Shown: in pieces, positions 16,400 through 28,300 of the stretch
How the letters are laid out: every line of letters starts with the position of its first letter
Position numbering within the stretch: position 1 is the stretch's first letter
Assembly: GCF_020179475.1 (NCBI RefSeq)
Contig: NZ_JAILXZ010000002.1
Span: forward strand, 558,001-622,000
Source: Novosphingobium huizhouense
Lineage (GTDB): Bacteria; Pseudomonadota; Alphaproteobacteria; Sphingomonadales; Sphingomonadaceae
Direction of reading: 5' to 3'
DNA: 64,000 nt
Position numbers and translations under genes: made by a program
The notes under the pieces: model-generated
The model's database searches: none
Told to the model about the DNA's origin: nothing
Seen by the model: the letters and a program-made list of their open reading frames with translations, nothing else

Positions 16400-19300
16400 T
16401 CACTTCTCGCACTTGCCGTTGGCATCGCGCTTGCCCGAGGGGCACGGCTCGGCGTCGCTGCCGATGTAGCCGAGGACGTCGACGCGGATGATCGACTGGC
16501 GATCCCCGGCTTCGGCGTTCTTCTGCGCGCCGGCCTGCGCCGCGGTCGCCGTGGCGGCTGCGGTAGCGCTCGCCGGGACGGCCGGAGCCGCCACCACTGC
16601 TGCCGTCGGCACGCCGACCGAGACGCCGCCGACCTTGAAGTTGTCGGCATTGGCGACCCGCGCGGCGGCGACGAACACGTCGCCCGAGGCGCGCACGCCG
16701 GCGTCGCCCGCATCGACCGTGCCGACCGGCGCCAGCAGCGTGATCCGCGACGGCTCGATGTCGAGCGAGGGACGGAAGGCGGCGATGCCCGCGCCGGCGA
16801 CCGAGCCTGCGGTGTCGACTTCGGCAAAGCCGTCGGGGAAGAAGCGCAGCACGATCGGCGGGAAGTTCGAGGCGGTCTTCGGCCCCTGCCCGGCGTTGAG
16901 GTCGCCGTTCGAGGACCACATCGTGATGTCCCCGCCGCTCAGCGAGAACAGGCGGCTCTGGTTGAGGCGGAAGTCGCCGTCGGTGAAGCTGCGGATCGCC
17001 CCGCCGCGCAGCGACAGCACGCCTTCGTAGCCGATCGGGATCGACGAGATGCCGATCGGCACGATGCTGGAGGCAAAGCCGTTGCGCAGGTTGAACAGGC
17101 CGGTGCCGCTGTACGGCGTCGTCTTGCGCGCCGCCTGCTCGGACGTGCGCACGACCGACCCGGCGATGAAGTCGCCGCCGGGCCCCAGGATGTCGATCGA
17201 ACCGCCGCGCGCGGTCTGGATCGTCGCCAGGCGCAAGTCGACGTTGCCGGTCAGGACACGGGTCGCGACCGCCGGTTCGCCGTCGACCAGCTTCTTGGTC
17301 GGCTCGCCCAGCGGGTGATCGGTGCTGACCGTGCTCGGATCGGTCTCGAAGGTCGAGAGGTTGTCGGTATAGCCCGCTTCGGCCGGGAACAGCGTCTGGA
17401 TCGCGCGATAGCCGCGGACATATTGCTGGTACGACGGCCCGTTCGGGTCCGCCGGCGCGGCGATTTCGCCAAAGTAGACCTCGCGGATCAGGAACTGGTG
17501 CTGCCGCTCGGCCGACAAGCCGTTGGTGAAGGCCTGGTAGAGCTCGGCCATGCGGCCGTAGGCCGCGGCCGAGACCTGCGCATCGCTGGCGCTCGTGCCG
17601 AGGTCGGCGAAGACGCTGGCGTAGAGCTCGGGCGCGTTCGCCTTGAGCCACAGCGCGAGCTTGGCCGCGTAGATCGGCTTCGCGCGATCGGGCGTGCGGT
17701 TGCCCGCAGCGTCGACGTTCTGCACGAAGAGATCGCCGTCGAGCTTGGCGAGGTTCGCAGGATCGAGATAGGTGCTCGCCAGACCGGCGTAGTTCGCTCC
17801 GTGCGCGACGCCGAACAGGGCGGTGATGTCGGCCCCGGTCGTCCCCAGCCAGGGGTTGGCCTCGTTGCCGATGGTGCGGATGCCGCCTGCGTAGTTCACG
17901 CCGTTGACCGTCGCCGAATTGAGGAACGGTCCGAGGTCGCGCCCGGCCTGGACGACCAGACTCCCCGGTCCGCCGAGGATGAAGTTGGTCACGTTGACGT
18001 AAGGGCGGCCGGCGAAGGCGGTATCGAGGCCCGGCACGCTGGTGGTCGCGGTGATGTCGCCCCCGGCGATGATGCTCGTGATATCCGAGCTGCGCAGGTT
18101 CTGGCCTTCGAATGCCAGGTTTACGATATCGCCGCCCGCATTCACCCGCGCCGCCTTGGCGAGCACCAGCTGGACATCGGTGATCGAACCGCCGGCGTAT
18201 ACCTCAGCCGGACGGGTGTCGTCGGCATGGGTGATCGAGCGGTCATGGTAGAGCCGCAGCGTCGGGTCGTCGATCGCGCCGTAGGTGCCGCCGAACGTGA
18301 AGCCCAGCCCGCTGTTGCGGAACAGGCTGCGCGCGCTGCCGCTGAAGCTGGCCACGGTGAAGGCGCCGGGCAGGTCGGAAGGATTGGCATCGCTCATCGC
18401 GAGAGCGAACGACGAGAGGTCGCCGCCCGCGACCAGCGAGAGCTGGCCGAATTTGCTCGGATAGAGGATTCCCGGGTAGCTGTTGCCGAAGACGAGGTCC
18501 GAGCTCAGCGAATGCAGGGCGAGCGAGGGCGGAAGGACATAGCCGAACAGGAACGAGGACACCGACTGCGACGTCCCGATGTCGACGAACGGGACGCGCA
18601 TCTCCTTGCGGTTGTTGGTCAGGTCGATCTGGCCGATGGTGTCGATCGACACCCCGGCGATCGGGCTGAAGAACCCGGCCGAGTTGAGCGTGCGGTTGAT
18701 TTCGCCCTCGGCCCGCTCGGCGCCGAGCGCGCCGATCCCGCCGAGGTCGACCCCGCTGCGGGCGGTCAGCGCAATGGTCGCATCCGCCACGCGCAGACGC
18801 AGCAGGTTGCGCGTGTCGGGAATGTCGCTTTCGTTGTCGTAGGAGCCGGTGGTCAGCGTTTCGCCCGCCGCCGCGACCGAGCGTCCGGCCGAGATCAGCC
18901 CGATACCCGAGGCGACATCGACCTGTCCGCCGAGCAGATCGCGGCCGGCGTCCATGCGCAGGTTGCCCGATGCCGAGGTGACCAGCACGCGCGCACCGTT
19001 GGCGGTGCGGTCGGTGACGACGGAATTGTCGAGCGCGACGGTGAGATCGCCGATGTCGCGCGCGGCGCGGATCGTCACGTCGCCGCCTGCGAGGGCGCCG
19101 ACGCCCGAGGTGAACAGTTGCGCGACGACGCCGATCGAGCTGTCGAGCCCGATCGAGCCCACGCGCCAGCGCTGGCTGGCCGAGCCGACCCGCGTGGGAT
19201 CGAGCGTGGCGACGCCCGCTTCGTATCCCGGAAGGTCCGATTCGATGTCGGCGGCGGAGCCGAGGTAGCTTTCGCTCCACACGTCGCGCCGGCCGATCAC

Positions 19301-22300
19301 ATCGCGGCCCGCCTCGATTGTCACGTCGCCGCCCTTGCCGGTGACCGCCGGCGCATGATCGAGCAGCCCCTGGGGCGAAGGAATGTAGTTGACCTTCTCG
19401 CTGCCGATGGCGCTCGTGTCGATCGAGCCCAGCTTGGGCAGCCGCACGCCTGCGGTATAGACAGCGGACCCGCCGACCTGCGCGGCATCGGGCTGCTGGC
19501 CGTAGAGTTCGCCGCTGCTGTCGCGCGAAGCGCCGAACTCGTCGCGATAGGTCATCGCACCGCTGCCGACCAGGTCGACATCGGTTGCAGCGGCAATCGA
19601 GATGTTGCCGTCGCCGGTGCGAACCACGGGCCGGAAGTAGACCCGCTTCTGGTCGTAACTGACCGGCGTACCCTTCTCGATGTCGATATCGGTGTTGAGC
19701 TTGACGTAATCGCTGCCGACCTTGCCCGACAGGAACTGGGTGACTTCATCGAGCGATGCATAGACGCCGACGATCTCGCCGCCCCGGGTGATGAACTTGT
19801 GTCCGGCGAAGTAGGTCAGCGCGGCCTGGCGCGTCTCGTCGGACAGCGCGGTGCCCTTGCCCCAGTCGAGCCGGGTGAAATAGTCGCCCGCCGTGGCGCT
19901 GTCGACGTAGTCGTTGAAGTCGCCGGTAAGGAACTTGTTGGCGTTGGCGAACAGCAAGGTCCCCGAACCATCGTCGAACCCGAGTTGCAGCGTATCGCCG
20001 AGCGTCGCCTTGCCCGCCTTAGCGACGACCCGGTATGACTGCTCGCCAGCGATCGTCACCGACCCCTTGGCGCTGCGGTCGAGACCCGTCGGATCGGCGG
20101 ATGCGAGGTTCGAACCCGCGACCAGGCGGATGTCCGAAGAGCTGACCGCCTTGCCATCGACGAGCGGGAACAGCTCGCCGATCCCGATGCCGTTGCCGGT
20201 TCCGTTCGCGGCGACGCTGTTGGCCGATGCGCTGTACGGCGAATTGATGAACACCGGCGTGGATTGCCCGCCCTGCAGGCCCGACGTCAGGTCGATGTGC
20301 ACGATCTCGTCGTCCGAGGGTCGCTTGCCCGTCTGCAGGTACTCGCTGTACGACGGCAGACCATAGTCGCAGGTGCTGCCATCGGCGCAATCGACCAGCA
20401 CGCCGGGGTGATAGACCCGGTCGCCGCCGCCCAACTGGTAGCTCAGGTAGTCGGCGTCGGTCCGGTCGTGGAACGCGAAGAAGCCGTCGCTGATGCTGCG
20501 CGTGATCTGAAGGTTGCCTGCGCTCCGCAGCGAAAAGATCCCGGCTTCGCCGGTCACGGCGCCGCCGACCCGGAACGTCATGTCGACATAGCGCGCGAAG
20601 AGTTCCGCCTCCTTGCCGGAAACGACCTCGTAGCGCGGGTTGCCGGCGGCATCGGGACCGAGCGGCGAGACCTTGAGCAGTCCGGCGGCCAGTGCGCCGT
20701 CGACGTCCTTGATCTGGCCCGCACCGAGGTTGATGTTCGAATCGAGGACAATGTCGTTGGCCGAGACCAGCTCGGCCTCGGGCCTCAGGCGATAGCCGTC
20801 GAGCGTCTTGCCGTTCTTGAGCGCAACCGAGAAGTTGCGGATGAAGTCGGGCAAGGATCCATCGACACCGATGCTCGCGAGGAAGTTCGGCCGGGCTCCG
20901 GTGGCCCCGGCGTCGAGATGGATGCTGCCGTCGGCGGCCTTGGTGATGCCGCCGAACGTGCCCGATGCCGCCAGCGCATCGAGATCGAAGCGCTTGAAGG
21001 CATCGATCGTGAGCGACGAGGCGCCCTTGATCGTCCCGTCGAGATCGGCCGACACCGTCCCCGAGACGAGCGGCGCCCGGAAGATGATGGCGCCGCCGAG
21101 ATCGCCGTCGACCGAACGATAGGCGACCGACTGGTTGAGGGTTTCGGGATCCTTGACCGTCTGCGCAACCAGCCGCGCCGACGTGTTCTTCGCCCCGACG
21201 TCGATCAGCGCACCCTGGGCGATCGAAATGTTGGCGGCGTCCGACGTGATGCCGATGGTCACGTTGCCCGCGTGCGCCTGGCGCGAATCCTGCGCAGCAT
21301 AGCCACTGGTGCCGGTCTGGAGGACCGATTGCCCGCCCAGGGTCACCCCGTCGGCCCCGAACAGCGAGATGTCGCCGCCGTTGACCCGCGAGGCGGTATA
21401 GGCTGCATCGGTCATCTTGAGCTTCGAGACATCGTCGCCGCGGGTGTCGATCGTCCCGTCGATGCGGATCTGCCCCGAATCCGTCGCGAGCAGGACGCTT
21501 GCCGCGCGCATGGTCTGGCTCTTGCCGAGCGCGAGGTCGCCGCTGCCGACGTGGATCGCGAGATCGCCCTCGAAGCGGTTGCCGGCAGACGTGACGAACT
21601 CGCCGAGCGAGAATGCCTTGCCCTGGTCGCCCAGCAGGCGGTCGGCCGCGATCGTCAGCGAGGCGCCGCGTTCCTTGGTGCCGATGCCGGCATTCAGGGT
21701 CCCTGCCAGCACCACGTCGCCGTGCGACGCAAGCAAGGTCAGGCTGCCGGCGTTGCCGAGCCCCGTGTCGACCACCAGCGAAGTGGCGCTGCCGAAGGTG
21801 ATCGAGCCGTCGATGGACTTGAGGTTGATCGACCCCGAACCGGCGGTCGCGATCAGGCCATCCTCGGCGGTTCCGATCTTGGTCTGGAAGCCCGGCGCGG
21901 ACAGAGTGCTGTCGCCGCTGACCGCGATCGTCCCGCGCGAGAAGGCGTTGATGACGCCCGCGCTGGCACGGACGTCGGCGTTCTTGATCGTCAGCGCGCT
22001 GACGGCCTTGTCCTCGCTGCCGAAGCTGATGATCGACCCGGCGGAGACCGCCTTGTCCTCGATCGTGCCGGTCAGCCCGGTGCCATCGATCGTGACGGCG
22101 CCGGTGGTCAGGAACGAATAGTCGGCGCCGCCGCTCTTGAGATCGGCGGCGTTGCTGAGGGACCGATCGGCGATGAACGGCGCGCGGATGTCGAGCGAAA
22201 CACCCGAGGCGGCTCCGGTCTCGTCGATGACGAGGGCACCCTGGCCCTGGACCGAGATACCCTTCGCTGCGGAGAGCGAAACCCCGCCCTTGTAGCCGAC

Positions 22301-25300
22301 CAGCCCGACCCGGCCCGAGCCGAACGAAATGGTGTCGGCCGCGACCGTGAGCTTGGCCGAGAGATTGCAGCTGGCGCTGCTGACGCTCCCGCATCCCGCG
22401 AACTGGTCGCCGGTGTTGCGGAACGTCACCGACGTCGCATTGATCGTCGCATCGCCCTCGCTCGCCCCCAGGCCGGGGCCGTCGATGACGAGATTGTTGA
22501 ACGAGGCCGGAAGGGTCGAGCCGAGCTTGATCAGGTTCGCCGAACGCAGGGTCAGCTGCTTTGCCCCGGCGAGCTGGCCCGCGATATCCGAGGCAAGGCC
22601 GTTGGCGCCGAACGAGACCGACGAGCTGGTCAGGCTCACCGCATCGGCATCGATCGTGATTCCGCTCGTGAACTTCACCGCGCGCGTGGAATCGAAGGCG
22701 ATGGTGTCCCCGGCGAGCTTCACGCCCGCGCCGACCGTCAGTGTCGAGGGAAGCGCGGCACTGCCGTCGAGAAGCGGATCGTAGCTGCGGTTGACCAGCC
22801 GCTCGGTGCCGTTGGCCACCCGGAGCAGCGAGCCGATGCCGGTGTTGTCCGCACCGCTCGCCGGCTGACTGCCCTCGGAGTAGCCGACGGTGTACGCTGC
22901 GGCGTTCTGGTCCGCGAGCTTGCCGGTCGCGACCAGCGACGCGCCTCCAGCAACCGTCAGGTTCGAATTTTCGCCGCCAACCGCAAGGATCAGTTCCGGC
23001 AGCGCGAGCGAGACATCGCCGCCAACCGTAAGGTCATGCGCCACGACGCCGATGGTCGTCGTCCCGTTCGCATTCTCGCGACGCACGCCGCCGATGAGCA
23101 GGCTTTCAGCATCGAGGTTCGACAGCGTGGCCGCCGAAAGGGTGAGCACGCCGGTATCGCCCGAGCCCGCAGCGGCATCGCGAATGGCAATGGCATTGGC
23201 CGCAATGTCGAACTGCGCGCCGCGGCCACCTTCGGCGGCGTCGACCTCGAACGTCCCGTTGACGGTGAAGGACGCGCCGGGCGTGATGACGAAGCGGGCA
23301 GCGTCGAGCGGCGAGCGCGGCGATGCGAGGCCCTGCTTGTCGGCCAGCTTGTCGAACGTGGTCGTGCCGGAGGTTACCGTGATCTTGGCATAATCGAGGA
23401 ACGTGTCCGAACTCTGCACGGTGAACGAGCGGCGGGCGGATTCGCGCAGGCCCGTGCCCGCGGTCGCATAGCTGCCGCCGACGACCGTGCTGCCATCGCG
23501 CAAGGTGGCCGAGGCACCGGCATAAGGCGCCGCGGCGCTGGTGTTCTCGACCAGGCGGAGCGCGCCCGGGAGCAAAGCGTAATGCGCGGGAAGGAGCAGG
23601 TATTCGCCTGCCTCGACCCCGGGCGCGGCATCGAGCCACACCGTCCGCCCGGCATTGAGGCCATAGAGATCGCCACCACCGGCGCCGTAATCCTGCGCGT
23701 AGAGCGGATCGTAATCCGCGATCTCGCCCGCCTTGCTGACGGGCAGGATCGCATAGACCTGGCGGCCGTCGGCATACTGGAAGCCGTCGTTGGACGAGAA
23801 GGTATCGCTGTTGAACCGGGACAGCACGTCGCGCGAACCGCCGGTTCCCGAGACGAACTCGTAGGCGAAGATGTCGCCGCCGCCCTGGCCGTCGATCTTG
23901 GCGCCCGACTGCACGTCGATGGTCTTGCCCGCGAGCAGCAACTCGCCAGTGGGCGCAGCCGTCAGCGCGGTCGTGGTGCTGGGGGTGAAATAGTATTCGG
24001 TAAGGTCGGTGGTCTGGCCGTAGGGAACCTTGAGCCCTGCACCGCTCACCGACGTTACGCTGCCCTTGCCGAACACGACGTTCTCGGTCGCCGGAGCGAG
24101 GATAAGCGTGCCGGGGATGATCTGGCCGTTGCTCGAGCCGATCTCGAGCAGGCCCAGCGGCGCGCGCAGCACGCCATCCTGGTGGATGTTGGCGCCCAGG
24201 ACCCGGACCCAGCTGCCGGCCGAAAGCGGCGAATCCGGCACCGCGCCCCCATTCGATGCGAACGAGACGGTCCCGCCCTTCCCGAGCGATGCGACGAGGT
24301 AGGGAAGCGCTGCCGAATTGGAGGTCCCGTTGCGGCGATCCTCGATCAGCTGCTGGAGATTGCCGGTGCCCGTCGTCGCGTAGATCTGGCGCGCGGTGAA
24401 CGACAGGTCGCCGTTCGAGACGACCGCGCCGGTAAGGCCGATCTGCCGCGCGGTGTTGGCGATTGCAGGCGCGACGCCGGTCAGCCGGATGTCGCCCACC
24501 GCCTTGAGGTTCACCGTTCCGGCCGGCGAAGCGCCGTCGGCCGCCGTCCCCGGCACGACGAAGCGAATGGCGCCGACAAGGTCGATATTGTTCGCGGCGA
24601 AAGTGATCGAGCCGCTCTGCGCCGTGGTCGAAAGCGAGTTGGGAACCGTCTGCGCCCGGCTGGAAAGCCGGATGTAGGGGGCCTCGATCCGTGCATCGCC
24701 ATTCGACTGGAGCACGACGCCGGACTGGAAATCGCGCTCCTGCGGAGAGGCGCTCGGCGCATCCGCCGAGGAGAGGATCAGCGCCTTGCCGAGCTTCAGC
24801 GTGACCCCGCCGGTGAGCCCCAGCGTCCGCCGGGCGACGAGCGTATCGAAGCCGGACTGCGCGATCTGGTCGGCGGCAAGGACGTTGAGCGTCGACGCGC
24901 CATCGCCGTAGCTTTGCACCAGCGTCGGCGTCAGCCATTCGAGCACGCCACCTTCGGCGGCGCTGGCTCCGCCGTCGGCGTCGATGGTCGCGCCTGCGAT
25001 CGAGCCTCCGGCGAGGACCGACAGCGTGCCGCCATTGCTCCACTGGGGCGTGAGCGCATAGCTCGACGGTCCGGTCTGAACGTCGAGGTCCGCCGCGGCG
25101 CCGCTGATGTCGATGGTCGCTCCGGCGTCGGCCTGGAGACGGAGACCGAGCCGGGCTTGCGCATAGTCGAGCGCAGCGCCCGCCTTGATCACCTGCGTGC
25201 GGCCGGCGCCATAGGCGGGCGAGGAAAACAGCTTCGAACTGCTGTCGAGGTACGACGCGCTGGTCTTGATCGAACCGCCGCCATAGAGCGTGCCCGTCAC

Positions 25301-28300
25301 CAGCCGGCGTCCGCCGGCCAGAACCGCGGACCGCGGATTGAGCACGACCCCGCCGGACAGGTCCGTGGTGCTCTGCGCGCCGAAGCGCAGGCCCGTCGCT
25401 GCGTCTAGCTTGCCGAGGAAGTAGACGGTCTTGTCCCGGCCCGCCAACGAGAACAGCTGGTTGTTGGTCAGCGACGGATCGGCGACCGATCGCGCATTGC
25501 CACGGTACTGCACGTGCCCGTCGACGATCGAGGACTGGCCGAGGACCGCATCCAGCCCGGTTCCGCCGTTCGCCGGATCCTGCACGCCGATGGCGTTCGA
25601 GTAGAGCACCTCCGGCACGACGCTGCGCTGGAGGATGGACCCGCCCAGCAGGCGAATGTCACCGTCGTTGAACAGCTTGGCGACGGTCAGCGACGCGCCC
25701 CCGACTTCGGCAATCGAGCCGTCGGCACGCGCGCTGCCGGCAATGATCCGGCCGCCCTGCTCCACGTCGAGTTCGGTCAGCCCGCCCAGCGTCAGGCTGG
25801 CTGCGCGCTGGTCCCATGCTTCCTGCGGCACCGCCGCGCTCACGACCGCAGTGACATCGGCGCCGGTGGCGAGACCGGCAAGCTTCGCCGCCTGCGCCGG
25901 ATCGAGCACGCTCGGCATCAGGGCCTGCGTCAGGTTCAGCGTTTCGCCATCGTGGATGGTGAAGGTGGTCGTGTCGAGGAACGCCGAAACGCCCTTCACG
26001 CCGTTGTCGAACAGATCCGTGAAGTTTCGGCTCTTCCATGCCGTGAGGTCGAGCGCGCCGAAGCCGGTCTTCTGCAGGAAGTCGAGACCGAGCCATGCGC
26101 TATCGGTGGTCTTGGCACCGCCCAGCGCGATGTCCGGCGCAACGAGGGTGAACTTGCCACCGCCACCGAAGCTGAACCCCTTGAAGTTCGAAGCGTCGAA
26201 ACGGATGACCGAGCGCTGCACCGACGGCGCGAGCGCAGAACGCACGGTCTTGCCGACCTCGCCGTTGTCGTAGGGCTTGAAGGTGACGGACTGGTTTTCG
26301 CCACCGATCGAAAGATCCGACGAGCTCGTCGCGTCGAGAAACGGATCGGTTCGCGACAAGGAGGCGTAGACCGTCTCGTTGAGCAACGTGACGTTGCCCC
26401 CCTTCGCGTCGAGCGACAGCGCTCCGCTGGCATTCACGTAGCCGCCCGACGAAACGTTGAGCAGAGCGCCCTTGTTGATCAGCAGGTCGCCGGTGAGGTC
26501 GGCCGCATCGGTCGCGGAAGCAAAGCTCGAGCCGAGCGCCACCAGCACCTTCGGCGCGACCGCCAGCGTGATCGAACCGCCATCGACATAGGCATTGCCG
26601 ACCGGCAGGCCACCGGCTGCCAGAAGATCGTTGCTCCACAGGCCAGAGACGTCGAGCGTCCCGTCGACCACGACGTCGAACGCATCGGGCAGCGCTTCGC
26701 CGATGGCGTAGGTGTCCTTGATATCGTCCGCAGCCGAGAACGCCGAACCCAGCGACGCGATCGACGACTGGAGGACGATGCCGCCAAGCTCGTAGGTCCG
26801 GGCCGAGATCGTGCCGCCGTGCGCGGTGACGTCGCCCCCGAGGGTGATCGTGCGGCCTGCATCGATGGTGAGCGCCCCGCCATTGGCGAGCACGAGGTTC
26901 GAGCCCGATGCGAGCGTGACCTTGCCGCTGGTCTGGAGCGTCAGCGCCGAAAGACCGGCGGCGGACAGCTGCTTGTCGCTGAGCACGAAGCTGCCGGGAT
27001 CGACCGCCAGCGGACTTGCGCCCTCGGCCCGGACCATGATGTCGCCGCCAAGACCGATGCCGCTGGCGCCGCTGAACGACCCGACCCGCAGGAATCCGCC
27101 CGAAGGCAGTTCGCGCGCGGTGCCCTGAAGCTTGCGCGGATCGCGGGCGATCGTCGACGTAGCCGAACCGAGCGCGCTGCCCGAAAGCTGCTGCGCCCCG
27201 GCGAAGGCATCGCCGTGGAGAGTGGCGTCGATGGTGCCGGTCGATGCGCGAACGACCATGCCGCCGGCATCGTGCCCTTCGTCATAGGCCGCCTCGAAGC
27301 GCGAACCGTTGAGCGCGCGGTTCGAGAAGGTCTCCGTCTTCCCGACCCGCGACTGGGTCACGTCATAGCTGTCGGCAATGCCGACGTAGTCGCCGTTCGG
27401 ATCGGCCTCGGAAATGGGAACGAGCGTTCCGTCGGCCCGGATCAGGCGGCTCTCGCGCACCCAACCGGCATCGTAACGGACCCAGCCGCCCGAGAAATCG
27501 ACCGTTGCGCCCTTCGCGATATCGACCTTGGGCGCAGTCGAGGGGTCGACGGCGCCATCCACGATCTTGACCGCGAAGGTCACCGTGCCGCCCTTCGACA
27601 TCAGCTCGGCAGCGGTGACCCCGATCTGGCTGACAGCGGAGCCGGCTTCGATCAGCGGCGAACCGATCCACTTCACGCCGTCGGCGCGCACCCCGCTCTT
27701 GCGCGGGTCGAGATAGACCGTCTTGCCGTTCAGCGTGAACGATCCGTCGGTCTTTACGTCGCGGTAATTGGGCGTGTCGCGCAGTTCGTTCCCCTTCAGC
27801 GGAGAGATCTGAACCGTGTTGCGCGAAGAGGAGACCGCGACGTCCTTGACACCGGAGACATCGATGATCGCACCGGCGGCCACCGTGATGTCGCCGTCGA
27901 GCGCGGCGTGGCCCTGGCCGAGGTAGACCTGCGGATCCCAGGCCTGCGACGCGCGGCCGCCGATCGAGACGTTGGCCGATGGCGCCAGCAGCAGCGAGTT
28001 GGCGCCGAAATCGACCTGCGCCGGGCCGAGCAGGCCCGCCTGGACGCCGACGACGGTCGGCGACACGTACATTCCGCCGATGTCGATCCGCGACGTCTTG
28101 AAATTGGGAGGGCTGCCCGCCGTCCCTTGCGGGAGCGTTTCGCCGTTGTCGTCCTCGAGGATCGCGATCCCGCCCGCGTGCGCGGGATCCTCCCCTGCCG
28201 CGATCACCACATGGCCCGCGGTCAGCGAAATCGCGCCATTGCGCGAAACGCTGGTCGTCGACGTCAGCAGGCCGCTGTTGGTAACGGTGCCGGTCAGGTC

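Noticed and set aside
20264..25408. Very long plus-strand open frames (up to 1714 codons) opposite the giant adhesin, also 16346-20038 and 25514-29203
   Set aside because: They are antisense shadows of a high-GC, repetitive gene. Their products are Arg/Gly/Asp-rich with no domain, signal or ribosome site, while the minus frame has a clear TPS layout.
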